Shown here piece after piece: positions 1-5,503 of a stretch of DNA of 14,771 nucleotides. Under the pieces are notes generated by a model. That model did no database searches, was not told where the DNA came from, and saw nothing but the letters and a program-made list of their open reading frames with translations. The translations under genes were made by a program, and so were the position numbers. The stretch's first letter is position 1. Each line of letters begins with the position of its first letter. Source of the stretch: DAOUMF01 sp034411955 (GTDB lineage Bacteria; Chloroflexota; Dehalococcoidia; SM23-28-2; RBG-16-64-32); NCBI GenBank assembly GCA_034411955.1, contig DAOUMF010000051.1, positions 1-14,771 of the forward strand. The letters run 5' to 3'.

Positions 1-935
1 CCGTCAGCGTGAGAGCTGCCGCTGCCTGAGCTGCTGCTGTCCGGCCGGCCGTTCTCCGAAACATCGCACTCGGGGCCGGAGCCTTGGCTCTCCGGCCCGC
101 TGCTGTCCGAAGCGCCGTTGTCGGCACCCACGGGCTCGATCTCGCGCGCCAGGTAGCTCCGCCCGCTCTCGAGCGTCGCGTGCACGTTGATGGTCTGGCC
201 CACCTGTAGCGCGCCCTTCACCTCAGTGGCGGCGTCGACGTGGACAGTGGCGGTGCCGAACGAGGTCTTCAGCGTGAGCGTGCCGCCGGCGATCGACTGG
301 ATGGCGCCGCTGAACTCCACCTCCGCGCCGTGGGCCCGGTCGTCATGATTCTCGTCCTCGGCCTCGATCTTCAGGCCCGCGAACCCGTCGCCCTCCTCCT
401 CGAACTCGATCTTCGCGCGAGTGCCGGGGACGATCTCGCCGCCGCTGATAACGTTCCCGCTGCTATCCAGCACCACCGTGTTGTCTCCAATACCGATGAC
501 CAAGTCGCCGTCCTGTGTCGTCAGGACGATGGTATCGGCCCCGGCGCTGGCCACAACGCCCTCCGCCTGGGCGGCGGTCGTCTGGGCGCCGAAGTCGAAC
601 AGGTTTGTCGCGAAGCCGAGCGCCGCCAGCACGAGGGCGGCGGCGGCGACGCCGGCGATGCCGACGAACCGCCAGGGGAACCAGCCAGGCGCCCACCGGC
701 GGCGTTCCGCCAGGCGCGCTCGCTCCGCCTGCATCCGGGCACGACCCCTTTGGGCCGCTTCTCGAGAGTAATCCGGGATGTGGTCCGCCCTCGCGCGCAC
801 CGCCCGCGCGGCCTCGAGCATCGGCCGCAGCTCCGAGGCCATCCACTCGTGGCCGCGGAGGCACTCCTCCGCGCTCTCACCCCGCTCCAGCCGGGCCAGG
901 CAGTCGCCCAGTGCCTCTTCTGTCGTTCGGTTCAT
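1..935 (-). CDS. Membrane-anchored sigma-factor partner with DUF5666-like repeats (C-terminus cut by window edge)
   Basis: The frame starts at ATG 935-933 and is open to the window edge, giving at least 311 residues. Residues 1-75 are a helical cytoplasmic region of the type seen in proteins encoded next to ECF sigma factors (ALGDCLARLERGESAEECL, then ELRPMLEAA). One membrane helix lies at about 89-112. Outside it are two related beta-rich repeats, about 124-193 (EGVVASAGADTIVLTTQDG) and 207-268 (SGAIQSIAGGTLTLKTSFG), which resemble DUF5666. A Ser/Gly-rich tail begins at about 273. The SD GGAGGAG at 952-946 sits 10 bases before the ATG. A GTG at 944 overlaps the sigma stop codon but lies too close to that SD. 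The gene follows the sigma factor directly, so an anti-sigma or signal-sensing role is inferred. No zinc-binding anti-sigma HxxxCxxC motif is present. Confidence 0.72.
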   Translation of the reverse strand, partial: MNRTTEEALGDCLARLERGESAEECLRGHEWMASELRPMLEAARAVRARADHIPDYSREAAQRGRARMQAERARLAERRRWAPGWFPWRFVGIAGVAAAALVLAALGFATNLFDFGAQTTAAQAEGVVASAGADTIVLTTQDGDLVIGIGDNTVVLDSSGNVISGGEIVPGTRAKIEFEEEGDGFAGLKIEAEDENHDDRAHGAEVEFSGAIQSIAGGTLTLKTSFGTATVHVDAATEVKGALQVGQTINVHATLESGRSYLAREIEPVGADNGASDSSGPESQGSGPECDVSENGRPDSSSSGSGSSHAD

Positions 936-940
936 GCTGC

Positions 941-1498
941 TCACGCTCCTCCCCCTGCACGCGAGAGGCCCCTCCTCAGAGAGGCCAGCGCCCGCAACTC
1001 CAGCGACCGGATCGCACCCGCTTTCTTGCCCATGATCTCGCCCGCGGAGGCGGATGAGTGTCCCTCGATGTGACGCAGTACAATGACTTGCTGCTGATCC
1101 TCCGTGAGAGCGTGCATCGCGCGGGCCAGTTCGTCCCGATCGGCGACCTGGCCCATCCGGTCCGGCGCCGCCATGTCGACCGCCAGCGGGAGGGGCTTCC
1201 GCTTGCGCCTCCAGTCCACCATGCGATTGTGAGCCACCCGGTAGAGCCAGGCGGAAATGGGCGGACCGCGAAAGCGGTAGCCGCCGATCCGCCGGCACGC
1301 CTCCTCGAAGACCTGTGCGGTCAGCTCCTCCGTCGCCTCACGGTCGCCGGTGCGCATGAAGAGATGTCGATAGAGCTTCGGAGCGTGGGTATCGTAGAGT
1401 TCGTTCCAGGCGGCTGCCTCGAACTGCTTCAGCCGGTCCACGAAGTCTGCCTCGCCAGCGCTGGTCGTGGTCAACGTCGCCGTCTCAACACCCTCCAT
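941..1498 (-). CDS. ECF-type RNA polymerase sigma factor
   Basis: This is a 185-residue sigma-70 family protein that would direct RNA polymerase to a small regulon. Region 2 spans about residues 26-100, with AWNELYDTHAPKLYRHLFMR, EELTAQVFEEACRRIGGYR and the -10-recognition part ISAWLYRVAHNRMVDWRRKRK. Region 4 spans about 124-176, with LTEDQQQVIVLRHIEGHSS and a helix-turn-helix ending GAIRSLELRALASLRRGL. The frame stays open upstream to 1618, but that extension is low-complexity and runs over the fragment of another gene ending at 1566. I therefore chose the ATG at 1498 (MEGVETATL). No SD is evident before it, so the start is uncertain. The downstream membrane protein begins 5 bases after the stop, forming a sigma/regulator pair. 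Confidence 0.85.
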   Translation of the reverse strand: MEGVETATLTTTSAGEADFVDRLKQFEAAAWNELYDTHAPKLYRHLFMRTGDREATEELTAQVFEEACRRIGGYRFRGPPISAWLYRVAHNRMVDWRRKRKPLPLAVDMAAPDRMGQVADRDELARAMHALTEDQQQVIVLRHIEGHSSASAGEIMGKKAGAIRSLELRALASLRRGLSRAGGGA

Positions 1499-1565
1499 AC
1501 CATAGGTTACATCGAATCGACGGTCTCCAGCGTTACGGCCGCCCAGCCGACCGCGGTAATCCCAT

Positions 1566-1694
1566 CTAATCGCTGGCTCGGAAGGGGAACGCGGGCACAA
1601 AGGTGGAGCCGATCTCAAGCCTTCGCTGCTTCAGCACGATGCCTTCCCGCTCGCCAGCCGGCCAGTCCACCGCTCCCTCTCCGTCGGCATCGAT
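1566..1694 (-). pseudogene. C-terminal fragment of an unidentified gene, truncated at about 1694
   Basis: On the minus strand an open frame reads LIDADGEGAVDWPAGERE, then GIVLKQRRLEIGSTFVPAFP and FRASD, to a TAG at 1568-1566. The third codon positions are rich in G and C and the composition is protein-like, unlike typical shadow frames. There is no start codon or SD. The frame ends in a stop shortly to the right, and the protein-like character is lost at about 1694, exactly where the oppositely oriented hydratase remnant begins. I do not recognise the family. It may equally be a chance frame, hence the low confidence. Confidence 0.35.
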
Positions 1695-1696
1695 GA

Positions 1697-1813
1697 GAGG
1701 CGCTGGCCCGGATGGCCCAGGCCGCCATAGTCATCGCCCGGAACGTGCAGGACGCCAACGAGGGCCCCCGCGCCTTCGTCGAGACGCGCGAGCCCGAGTT
1801 CAAGGGATGCTAG
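1697..1813 (+). pseudogene. Remnant: last 38 residues of an enoyl-CoA hydratase/isomerase
   Basis: After a stop codon at 1694-1696 the plus strand reads EALARMAQAAIVIARNVQDA, then NEGPRAFVETREPEFKGC and TAG at 1811-1813. The E-G-x-R-A-F-x-E-x-R-x-P-x-F-K-G pattern is the characteristic C-terminal helix and tail of crotonase-fold enoyl-CoA hydratases. The other 220 or so residues, including the oxyanion-hole and catalytic segments, are missing. There is no usable start, so this is a dead fragment. Its last 14 bases overlap, tail to tail, the end of the ferric-reductase-like gene that stops at 1800. Confidence 0.7.
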
Positions 1814-2519
1814 ACGGCTGGGCGGTCGCCGCCAGCGCCGTCTGGGCCGCTCTGTCCGCCGTATCTACTTGCGCGGCACGCGGCCTACGGCCCGCCGCCC
1901 GCGCCGCCAGGATCCGGAAGAACGTCAGGAACAATATCGTCACGGCGGACGCCAGGTAGGAGTACTGCACCACCGTCCTCCCGGAGTCCGTGCCAGCCCA
2001 GATCCCGTGCGCCATCGCGCCCAGGAACAGCGCGAACGTGCAGTAGTGCAACCAGCGCCAGCCCTTCTGCCCGACGATGCCCTTCAGGTAGAAGCTGACC
2101 GTGACGATCGCTGAGCCGTACAGCACCAGTTGCCCCAGCCCTACCGCCGTGTTGCGGTAGTGCGACTTGAACGGCACGAGCAGCTCCTCCAGCGTGAAGT
2201 TGGCCCACGGGTCCGGCAGCATGATCAGCGCGTGGAACACCATCATGAGCAGAACGAAGATCGAAAGGAACTTGTGCACCTCGAACACCCACGGCCGCCC
2301 CAGCACCCCATCGAACACCCGTGAGCTCACCGCCAACCCCAGCGCCACGGAGCCGAATAGCAGCCAGTAGGCGACGAAGCCCGCCGACCGGCCCAGGTAC
2401 CAGTAGATGTGTTGCGATACCTCCGCCGAAAGCGTCGGGAAGACGAACACTGACAGGAACAGCGCCCAGGCGGCGGATAGCAGCATCACCACGAACGGGA
2501 GTCCCCGATCGGTCTGCAC
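1800..2519 (-). CDS. Ferric reductase/NOX-type two-heme transmembrane protein
   Basis: This 239-residue protein has six predicted membrane helices (about 8-30, 43-65, 81-101, 125-145, 153-175, 183-204). Four histidines are placed as in the ferric reductase/NADPH oxidase superfamily: H82 and H96 (13 residues between) in helix 3, and H158 and H171 (12 between) in helix 5. These would hold two stacked b-type hemes that carry electrons across the membrane. The family includes MsrQ. The protein ends in an Ala/Arg-rich cytoplasmic tail and has no FAD/NADPH dehydrogenase domain, so electrons must come from another protein or from quinol. The start is GTG 2519-2517, three bases after the upstream stop. 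It is the last gene of the ApbE operon. Function as a metal or sulfoxide reductase subunit is inferred. Confidence 0.85.
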   Translation of the reverse strand: MQTDRGLPFVVMLLSAAWALFLSVFVFPTLSAEVSQHIYWYLGRSAGFVAYWLLFGSVALGLAVSSRVFDGVLGRPWVFEVHKFLSIFVLLMMVFHALIMLPDPWANFTLEELLVPFKSHYRNTAVGLGQLVLYGSAIVTVSFYLKGIVGQKGWRWLHYCTFALFLGAMAHGIWAGTDSGRTVVQYSYLASAVTILFLTFFRILAARAAGRRPRAAQVDTADRAAQTALAATAQPSSIP

Positions 2520-2522
2520 CGC

Positions 2523-2891
2523 CTACGAGCCTCGCGAGCTTGTCACCGCCTGTGGAGCGGGCTGTGTGGCCTGCTGAGTCGGCTGAGGAGTTGGGGCCGC
2601 TTGCGTTGGGGGCGGCGCTGCCGGTGCTGGCTCCAGCTGCGGCGACGCTCCGACGCTGGCCGTTGGCGGCCTTCGGATCACGTACACCCTCCGGATGATC
2701 TGCGGCTGCGGCTCCGACGCGGCCACAGCCGCCGTGTCTTGCGCCGTAGACGTTTCGTCCACGGCCGCCGTCTGCGGCATGGCCAGCGCTCCGCTGATCA
2801 CGGCCACGGACACCAGGCTGGCTGCCACGATCGCCAGCTTGGACTTCGGGAACTTGCCAAGCACAGTCATGGGAGTCTGACCACGCAGCAC
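2523..2891 (-). CDS. Small exported, membrane-anchored Pro/Gln/Ala-rich protein
   Basis: This 122-residue protein has a basic N-terminus (GKFPKSK), a hydrophobic helix at about residues 18-38 (LAIVAASLVSVAVISGALA), and an exterior part with no recognised domain. That part contains a short strand (QIIRRVYVIRRPP) and then a Pro/Gln/Ala/Thr-rich tail (PTQAAPTPQPTQQATQPAPQ). The start is read as GTG 2891-2889, which shares a base with the upstream TAG and has GAGGAG 8 bases before it, implying translational coupling. An ATG at 2870 is the alternative but lacks an SD. It lies between the His-rich protein and the two-heme protein and probably works with them at the outer face of the membrane. No function can be assigned. 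Confidence 0.6.
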   Translation of the reverse strand: MLRGQTPMTVLGKFPKSKLAIVAASLVSVAVISGALAMPQTAAVDETSTAQDTAAVAASEPQPQIIRRVYVIRRPPTASVGASPQLEPAPAAPPPTQAAPTPQPTQQATQPAPQAVTSSRGS

Positions 2892-3349
2892 TAGTCGTAC
2901 TCCTCGTGCCCTAACTCATACCCGTGGTCGTACTCGTACTCGTACTCGTGTTCGTGTTCGTGTTCGTGTTCGTGCTTGTGCTCCTCTTCGCGCTCGTGCT
3001 CGCCGTGGTGCTCGTCCTTCTCCCAATCGGCGTCCCAGTCAGCCGATGAGCTCTGGGAGGATGACGGTTCGTTCGAGACGGCTGTGTCTGCCGACGGCGT
3101 CGCCGACGGTGCCACCTGCTTCTGCACCTGCGAAGGCGCTGGCTCGTCCACGTAGATGTACTCCGTCGTCACGCTCGGCTCTACCGTCGGTGACGCGGCC
3201 GTCGGCGTTCCCAGCGAGTCCTCGGCCGAGGCTGGCGAGCCGTCCCCGCCTCCACCGAACAGCCCCACCTCCCGGCCGGTCGCCACCATCGCGAACGTAA
3301 CCACCGTCGTGAGCGCCAGTGCCAATGCAAGAGCCATTCTGCGCGTCAT
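2891..3349 (-). CDS. Exported protein with His/Glu/Tyr-rich, probably metal-binding C-terminus
   Basis: This 152-residue protein has an N-terminal membrane anchor or signal (RRMALALALALTTVVTFAMVA), a Ser/Thr/Pro-rich linker containing TTEYIYVDEPAP, and an acidic tail of about 45 residues. The tail begins ADWDADWEKDEHHGEH and continues with alternating HE and EY pairs. Such His/Glu/Asp-rich stretches commonly bind Zn, Ni, Cu or Fe; here this is inferred from composition. The start ATG 3349-3347 overlaps the ApbE stop as ATGA and has AAGGA 8 bases upstream. An in-frame ATG at 3358 lies on top of that SD and is less likely. The neighbours, ApbE upstream and a two-heme membrane protein downstream, suggest a role in redox handling of metals outside the membrane. 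Confidence 0.72.
   Translation of the reverse strand: MTRRMALALALALTTVVTFAMVATGREVGLFGGGGDGSPASAEDSLGTPTAASPTVEPSVTTEYIYVDEPAPSQVQKQVAPSATPSADTAVSNEPSSSQSSSADWDADWEKDEHHGEHEREEEHKHEHEHEHEHEYEYEYDHGYELGHEEYD
2931..2978. repeat. Hexanucleotide tandem repeat inside the His/Glu-rich gene
   Basis: There are eight consecutive 6-base units on the plus strand: three TACTCG, four TGTTCG and one diverged TGCTTG. On the coding strand each unit encodes one dipeptide, Glu-Tyr or Glu-His. Because the unit is six bases, gain or loss of copies changes the tail by two residues and never shifts the frame. Confidence 0.9.
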
Positions 3350-4350
3350 CCCACACATCCTTTCCAGCTGCGCGCGAACTCACTGTCTTGCCGCTGATTC
3401 CACATCTTCGACGCCATCAGCGCGCCGTCATCAAGCACGAGCAGACCCGCCCGATCCTGGGCCTCCAGGAAGTGGACGCCTTTGTCGGGCCCCAGAAGCA
3501 GCGCCGCCTTCGCCAGCACCTCCGCCTCCACCGTGGTCGGCGCCATCACCGACACGCTCACCACGCCGCTCTCCGTTGGCTCCCCGGTCCGCGGATCGAT
3601 CAGGTGGTTCCGCCAGTGGCCGCTCCGTTGCCAGCGCCGCACCGCCGTCGTCGATGTCGCCAGCGCCTCGTCGCGAACTCGTACGACCGCCAACTCCTCG
3701 CAAAGGGGCGGCGGACCGGCCACCGCCACCAACCAGCCGTCGCCGTCCGGCCCGCCGCCCAATGCCAACACGTCGCCGCCGGCGTCGATCAGGAAGTCGC
3801 CCCCCGGCAAAAGCACCTGCGCGGCCCGGTCCACGGCATAGCCCTTGCCGATCCCGCCCAGGTCCAGCCGCAGCCCCGCCGGCATATTGACCGTCATGCT
3901 CTCCCGGTCCAGTCTCATCTCCGCGATCGAGCGCCTCAGGGCGCTCGAAGTCGCGGGCGCCTCGGCAATCGTCTCGATCTGCTCGAACGAACGGTCATAC
4001 CCCGCCACCTCCAGCGCCCCGAGAATGCCGGGTTCGAACAGGCCGCCCGTCCGCCAGTGCATGTTCAGCGCCAGCTCCAGCACCTCGAATAGCTCCGCCG
4101 ATACCGGCGTCGCCGATCCGGGGCGGCTGTTCAGCGCCCGTAACTCGCTGTCTGGCCGGAACCGGCTCAGCCGCGCCTCGAGTCGCGGGAAAACGTCCGC
4201 CGCGTCCGCCAGCAGACCAGTCTCGGCGGCGTCGCGCGCGATGAGCAGGATGTCTGTGTTCATAGCCCGCAGGCGCCGCTCACCCATGAGCAGCGCGTCC
4301 GAGGGTGGAGTGGGGTCGGCTCCCGTGGCTGCGACTGCTGCGCTCATCAC
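3346..4350 (-). CDS. apbE: FAD:protein FMN transferase (ApbE family)
   Basis: This 334-residue ApbE-family protein would attach FMN from FAD to Ser/Thr of a target redox protein. Family marks are RLSRFRPDSELRALN (60-74), DLGGIGKGYAVDRA (163-176), FLIDAGGDVLALGG (186-199), RNHLIDPRTGEPT (247-259) and VSVMAPTTVEAEVLAKAALL (266-285). In the last motif the usual metal-site A-D-x-L-x-T reads A-E-V-L-A-K (E277, K281). There is no signal peptide or lipobox, unlike many ApbE proteins, so it may act in the cytoplasm. The start is read as GTG 4350 followed by ATG 4347; AAAGG is very close to it, so the start is uncertain. It is the first gene of a four-gene operon in which every junction overlaps or nearly touches. 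No flavinylation motif was found in its neighbours. Confidence 0.9.
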   Translation of the reverse strand: MMSAAVAATGADPTPPSDALLMGERRLRAMNTDILLIARDAAETGLLADAADVFPRLEARLSRFRPDSELRALNSRPGSATPVSAELFEVLELALNMHWRTGGLFEPGILGALEVAGYDRSFEQIETIAEAPATSSALRRSIAEMRLDRESMTVNMPAGLRLDLGGIGKGYAVDRAAQVLLPGGDFLIDAGGDVLALGGGPDGDGWLVAVAGPPPLCEELAVVRVRDEALATSTTAVRRWQRSGHWRNHLIDPRTGEPTESGVVSVSVMAPTTVEAEVLAKAALLLGPDKGVHFLEAQDRAGLLVLDDGALMASKMWNQRQDSEFARSWKGCVG

Positions 4351-4433
4351 CTTTTCTATCGACCCGCTGTCACCTGTTGTTACGGGTCAGGGCGGCGATC
4401 CGTCTTCGATGTAGCCCTCTTGTTCCCCATCAG

Positions 4434-4467
4434 CATTAATGGGACACTGCGTTAGCAGTTCTTAATG
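4434..4467. promoter_or_regulatory. Dyad-symmetric element upstream of the ApbE operon
   Basis: This is a nested inverted repeat: outer arms CATTAA (4434-4439) and TTAATG (4462-4467), inner arms ACTGC (4446-4450) and GCAGT (4455-4459) around GTTA. TTAATGGGAC and TTAATGGAC also repeat directly. It lies about 85 bases before the ApbE start and is AT-rich compared with its surroundings. It could be an operator or part of a promoter. The arms are short, so chance cannot be excluded. Confidence 0.3.
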
Positions 4468-4550
4468 GACATCAGTTGGCTTGCCTTCGGTCTCGGGGGC
4501 CAGAAGCGTGACGTCCAGATGGAAGCAGTGAGCTCCGTCACCGAAGGAAG

Positions 4551-4577
4551 CGAAAAGGGGAGCCCGAAGGCTCCCCG
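4551..4577 (-). terminator. Rho-independent terminator of tmRNA
   Basis: This is a perfect 8-bp stem, GGGGAGCC (4557-4564) with GGCTCCCC (4569-4576). On the minus-strand transcript it is closed by a stable C(UUCG)G tetraloop and followed by UUUUCG (4556-4551). It starts 12 bases after the CCA end of tmRNA. Confidence 0.88.
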
Positions 4578-4588
4578 AACACATGCAC

Positions 4589-4943
4589 TGGTGGAGACGG
4601 AGGGGAATCGAACCCCTCGTCCAGAGGAAAGCCCACCCGGACCCCTACAAGCTTAGTCGGCGTTTGTGTCTCGTCCACCGTACCTCCACCGACGGAGTCA
4701 CCGGCGGACCAGCCGATTCAGTCTTAGGCCCCCCGTATCGGCGTCGGAGGAACCGCACCTCCACTTCGCGGCGCCGGGCCCTGCCCGTCGAGGAGAGGCC
4801 CTGAGCCCGACGTAGCCACCGCTGTTAGGCGGCTAGAGCGTACTGGTTTTCGCCAGTTATGTTTCGCCACCTGTTTAACGAGGGGGTGACGACCTCGGCT
4901 TGCGCTCCGGGATCAACCTTCCCTGTCGAACCCTTTCGTCCCC
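4589..4943 (-). ncRNA. ssrA: Transfer-messenger RNA (tmRNA)
   Basis: The RNA rescues stalled ribosomes and adds a degradation tag. The 5' end GGGGACGAAAGGGTTCGACA and the 3' end CGAGGGGTTCGATTCCCCTC plus CGTCTCCACCA form the tRNA-like half. The acceptor stem pairs GGGGACG with CGTCTCC and has G3-U70, the alanine identity pair, followed by an encoded ACCA. The internal frame at 4854-4825 reads GGC GAA AAC CAG TAC GCT CTA GCC GCC TAA, preceded by ATAACT, which matches the position of ATAGTC before the E. coli resume codon. A helix encloses the stop (TAGCCGCC with GGTGGCTA). The length of about 355 bases is normal for one-piece tmRNA. SmpB is encoded 3.9 kb away. Confidence 0.97.
4825..4854 (-). 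other. tmRNA tag-peptide frame (GENQYALAA, stop)
   Basis: The resume codon is read as GGC, giving Gly-Glu-Asn-Gln-Tyr-Ala-Leu-Ala-Ala and TAA. The tag is added after the alanine carried by the tmRNA itself. The YALAA ending is the usual signal for ClpXP and tail-specific proteases. Confidence 0.9.
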
Positions 4944-4951
4944 GCGCCTCG

Positions 4952-4981
4952 ATTATAGCACGCCCTGCTCATCGGCGATCA
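4952..4981 (-). promoter_or_regulatory. tmRNA promoter with extended -10
   Basis: On the minus strand TGCTATAAT lies with the perfect -10 TATAAT at 4957-4952 and the TG of an extended -10 just upstream. The mature RNA begins 8 bases downstream. The -35 is weak; TGATCG at 4981-4976 (18-base spacing) is the best candidate. Confidence 0.8.
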
Positions 4982-4987
4982 CCGGGC

Positions 4988-5016
4988 TTGACGGCCAGGA
5001 CACCTGGGGATATGCT
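4988..5016 (+). promoter_or_regulatory. Promoter of the marR-RND operon
   Basis: TTGACG (4988-4993), a 17-base spacer and TATGCT (5011-5016) match a sigma-70 promoter and predict a start of transcription near 5023. That would leave a leader of about 16 bases before ATG 5039, or a leaderless GTG at 5021. The promoter is back to back with the tmRNA promoter, with about 7 bases between the two -35 regions. Confidence 0.6.
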
Positions 5017-5038
5017 TCGCGTGGCACAAACTATTCTC

Positions 5039-5503
5039 ATGAACAGCGAACGCGTCCTCGACCTGGCCGATGAGTTCTTTCGCCTGGCCCACCACCGGGT
5101 GCCGCTGGACTGGCTCCGGACGGACCTCACCATGCCCCAGCTCAAGGTGCTCTACACGCTCTACATAGACGGCCCCCAGGCTTGCGGTGCCCTGGCCTCC
5201 GCCCAGGGCCTCTCCCTCCCCACCATGACCGGCATCCTGGCCCGGCTGGAGCGCCGGGGCTACCTGCGCCGCCGCCGTGACAGTCGGGACAGCCGGCGGG
5301 TCCTCTCCAGCCTCTCTCGCCCGGGAAGGGAACTGGTAGACCGCCTGTGGACCTCAGGCCGCGACGCGCTGGCCGACGTCCTGGCGGATGTGCCGGCGGA
5401 TGACCTCTGCACCGTGGAGCGCGCCCTGGAGATACTGAACGGTGCCCTGTCGCCTGCCGAGACCGTGTCCCTGTCTGCCGGAGGTCCCGCCGACGATGCG
5501 TAG
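5039..5503 (+). CDS. MarR-family transcriptional regulator
   Basis: This 154-residue winged helix-turn-helix protein has the family layout: an N-terminal dimer helix (VLDLADEFFRLAHHR), the LTMPQLKVLYTLYIDGP segment at 30-46, a recognition helix at about 58-72 (LSLPTMTGILARLERRG), a wing with DSRDSRR at 81-87, and a C-terminal dimer helix. MarR proteins usually repress themselves and a neighbouring transporter until a ligand binds. The frame is open back to 4859, but that part runs through tmRNA. The in-frame ATG at 5012 falls inside the predicted -10, so ATG 5039 is preferred; no SD is visible, and GTG 5021 is possible. The stop overlaps the RND start by 8 bases, so regulator and pump form one unit. 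Confidence 0.88.
   Translation: MNSERVLDLADEFFRLAHHRVPLDWLRTDLTMPQLKVLYTLYIDGPQACGALASAQGLSLPTMTGILARLERRGYLRRRRDSRDSRRVLSSLSRPGRELVDRLWTSGRDALADVLADVPADDLCTVERALEILNGALSPAETVSLSAGGPADDA

Noticed and set aside
240..1073. Long plus-strand open frame of 277 codons over the sigma/regulator genes
   Set aside because: It is Arg/Pro/Ala-rich without domains and is the antisense of two recognisable minus-strand genes in GC-rich DNA.
1615..1803. 62-codon minus-strand frame
   Set aside because: It is the antisense of the enoyl-CoA hydratase remnant, with low-complexity Arg/Ala-rich content.
3319..4092. 257-codon plus-strand frame opposite apbE
   Set aside because: A shadow frame rich in His/Arg/Gln; the minus strand carries all ApbE motifs.
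4440..4535. Possible FMN riboswitch on the plus strand (GTCCAGATGGAAG resembles part of the RFN element)
   Set aside because: The other conserved blocks of the RFN element are missing, and the strand is opposite to that of the apbE operon.
4859..5038. N-terminal extension of the MarR frame to 4859
   Set aside because: It reads through the tmRNA gene and its promoter and has no MarR-like sequence.
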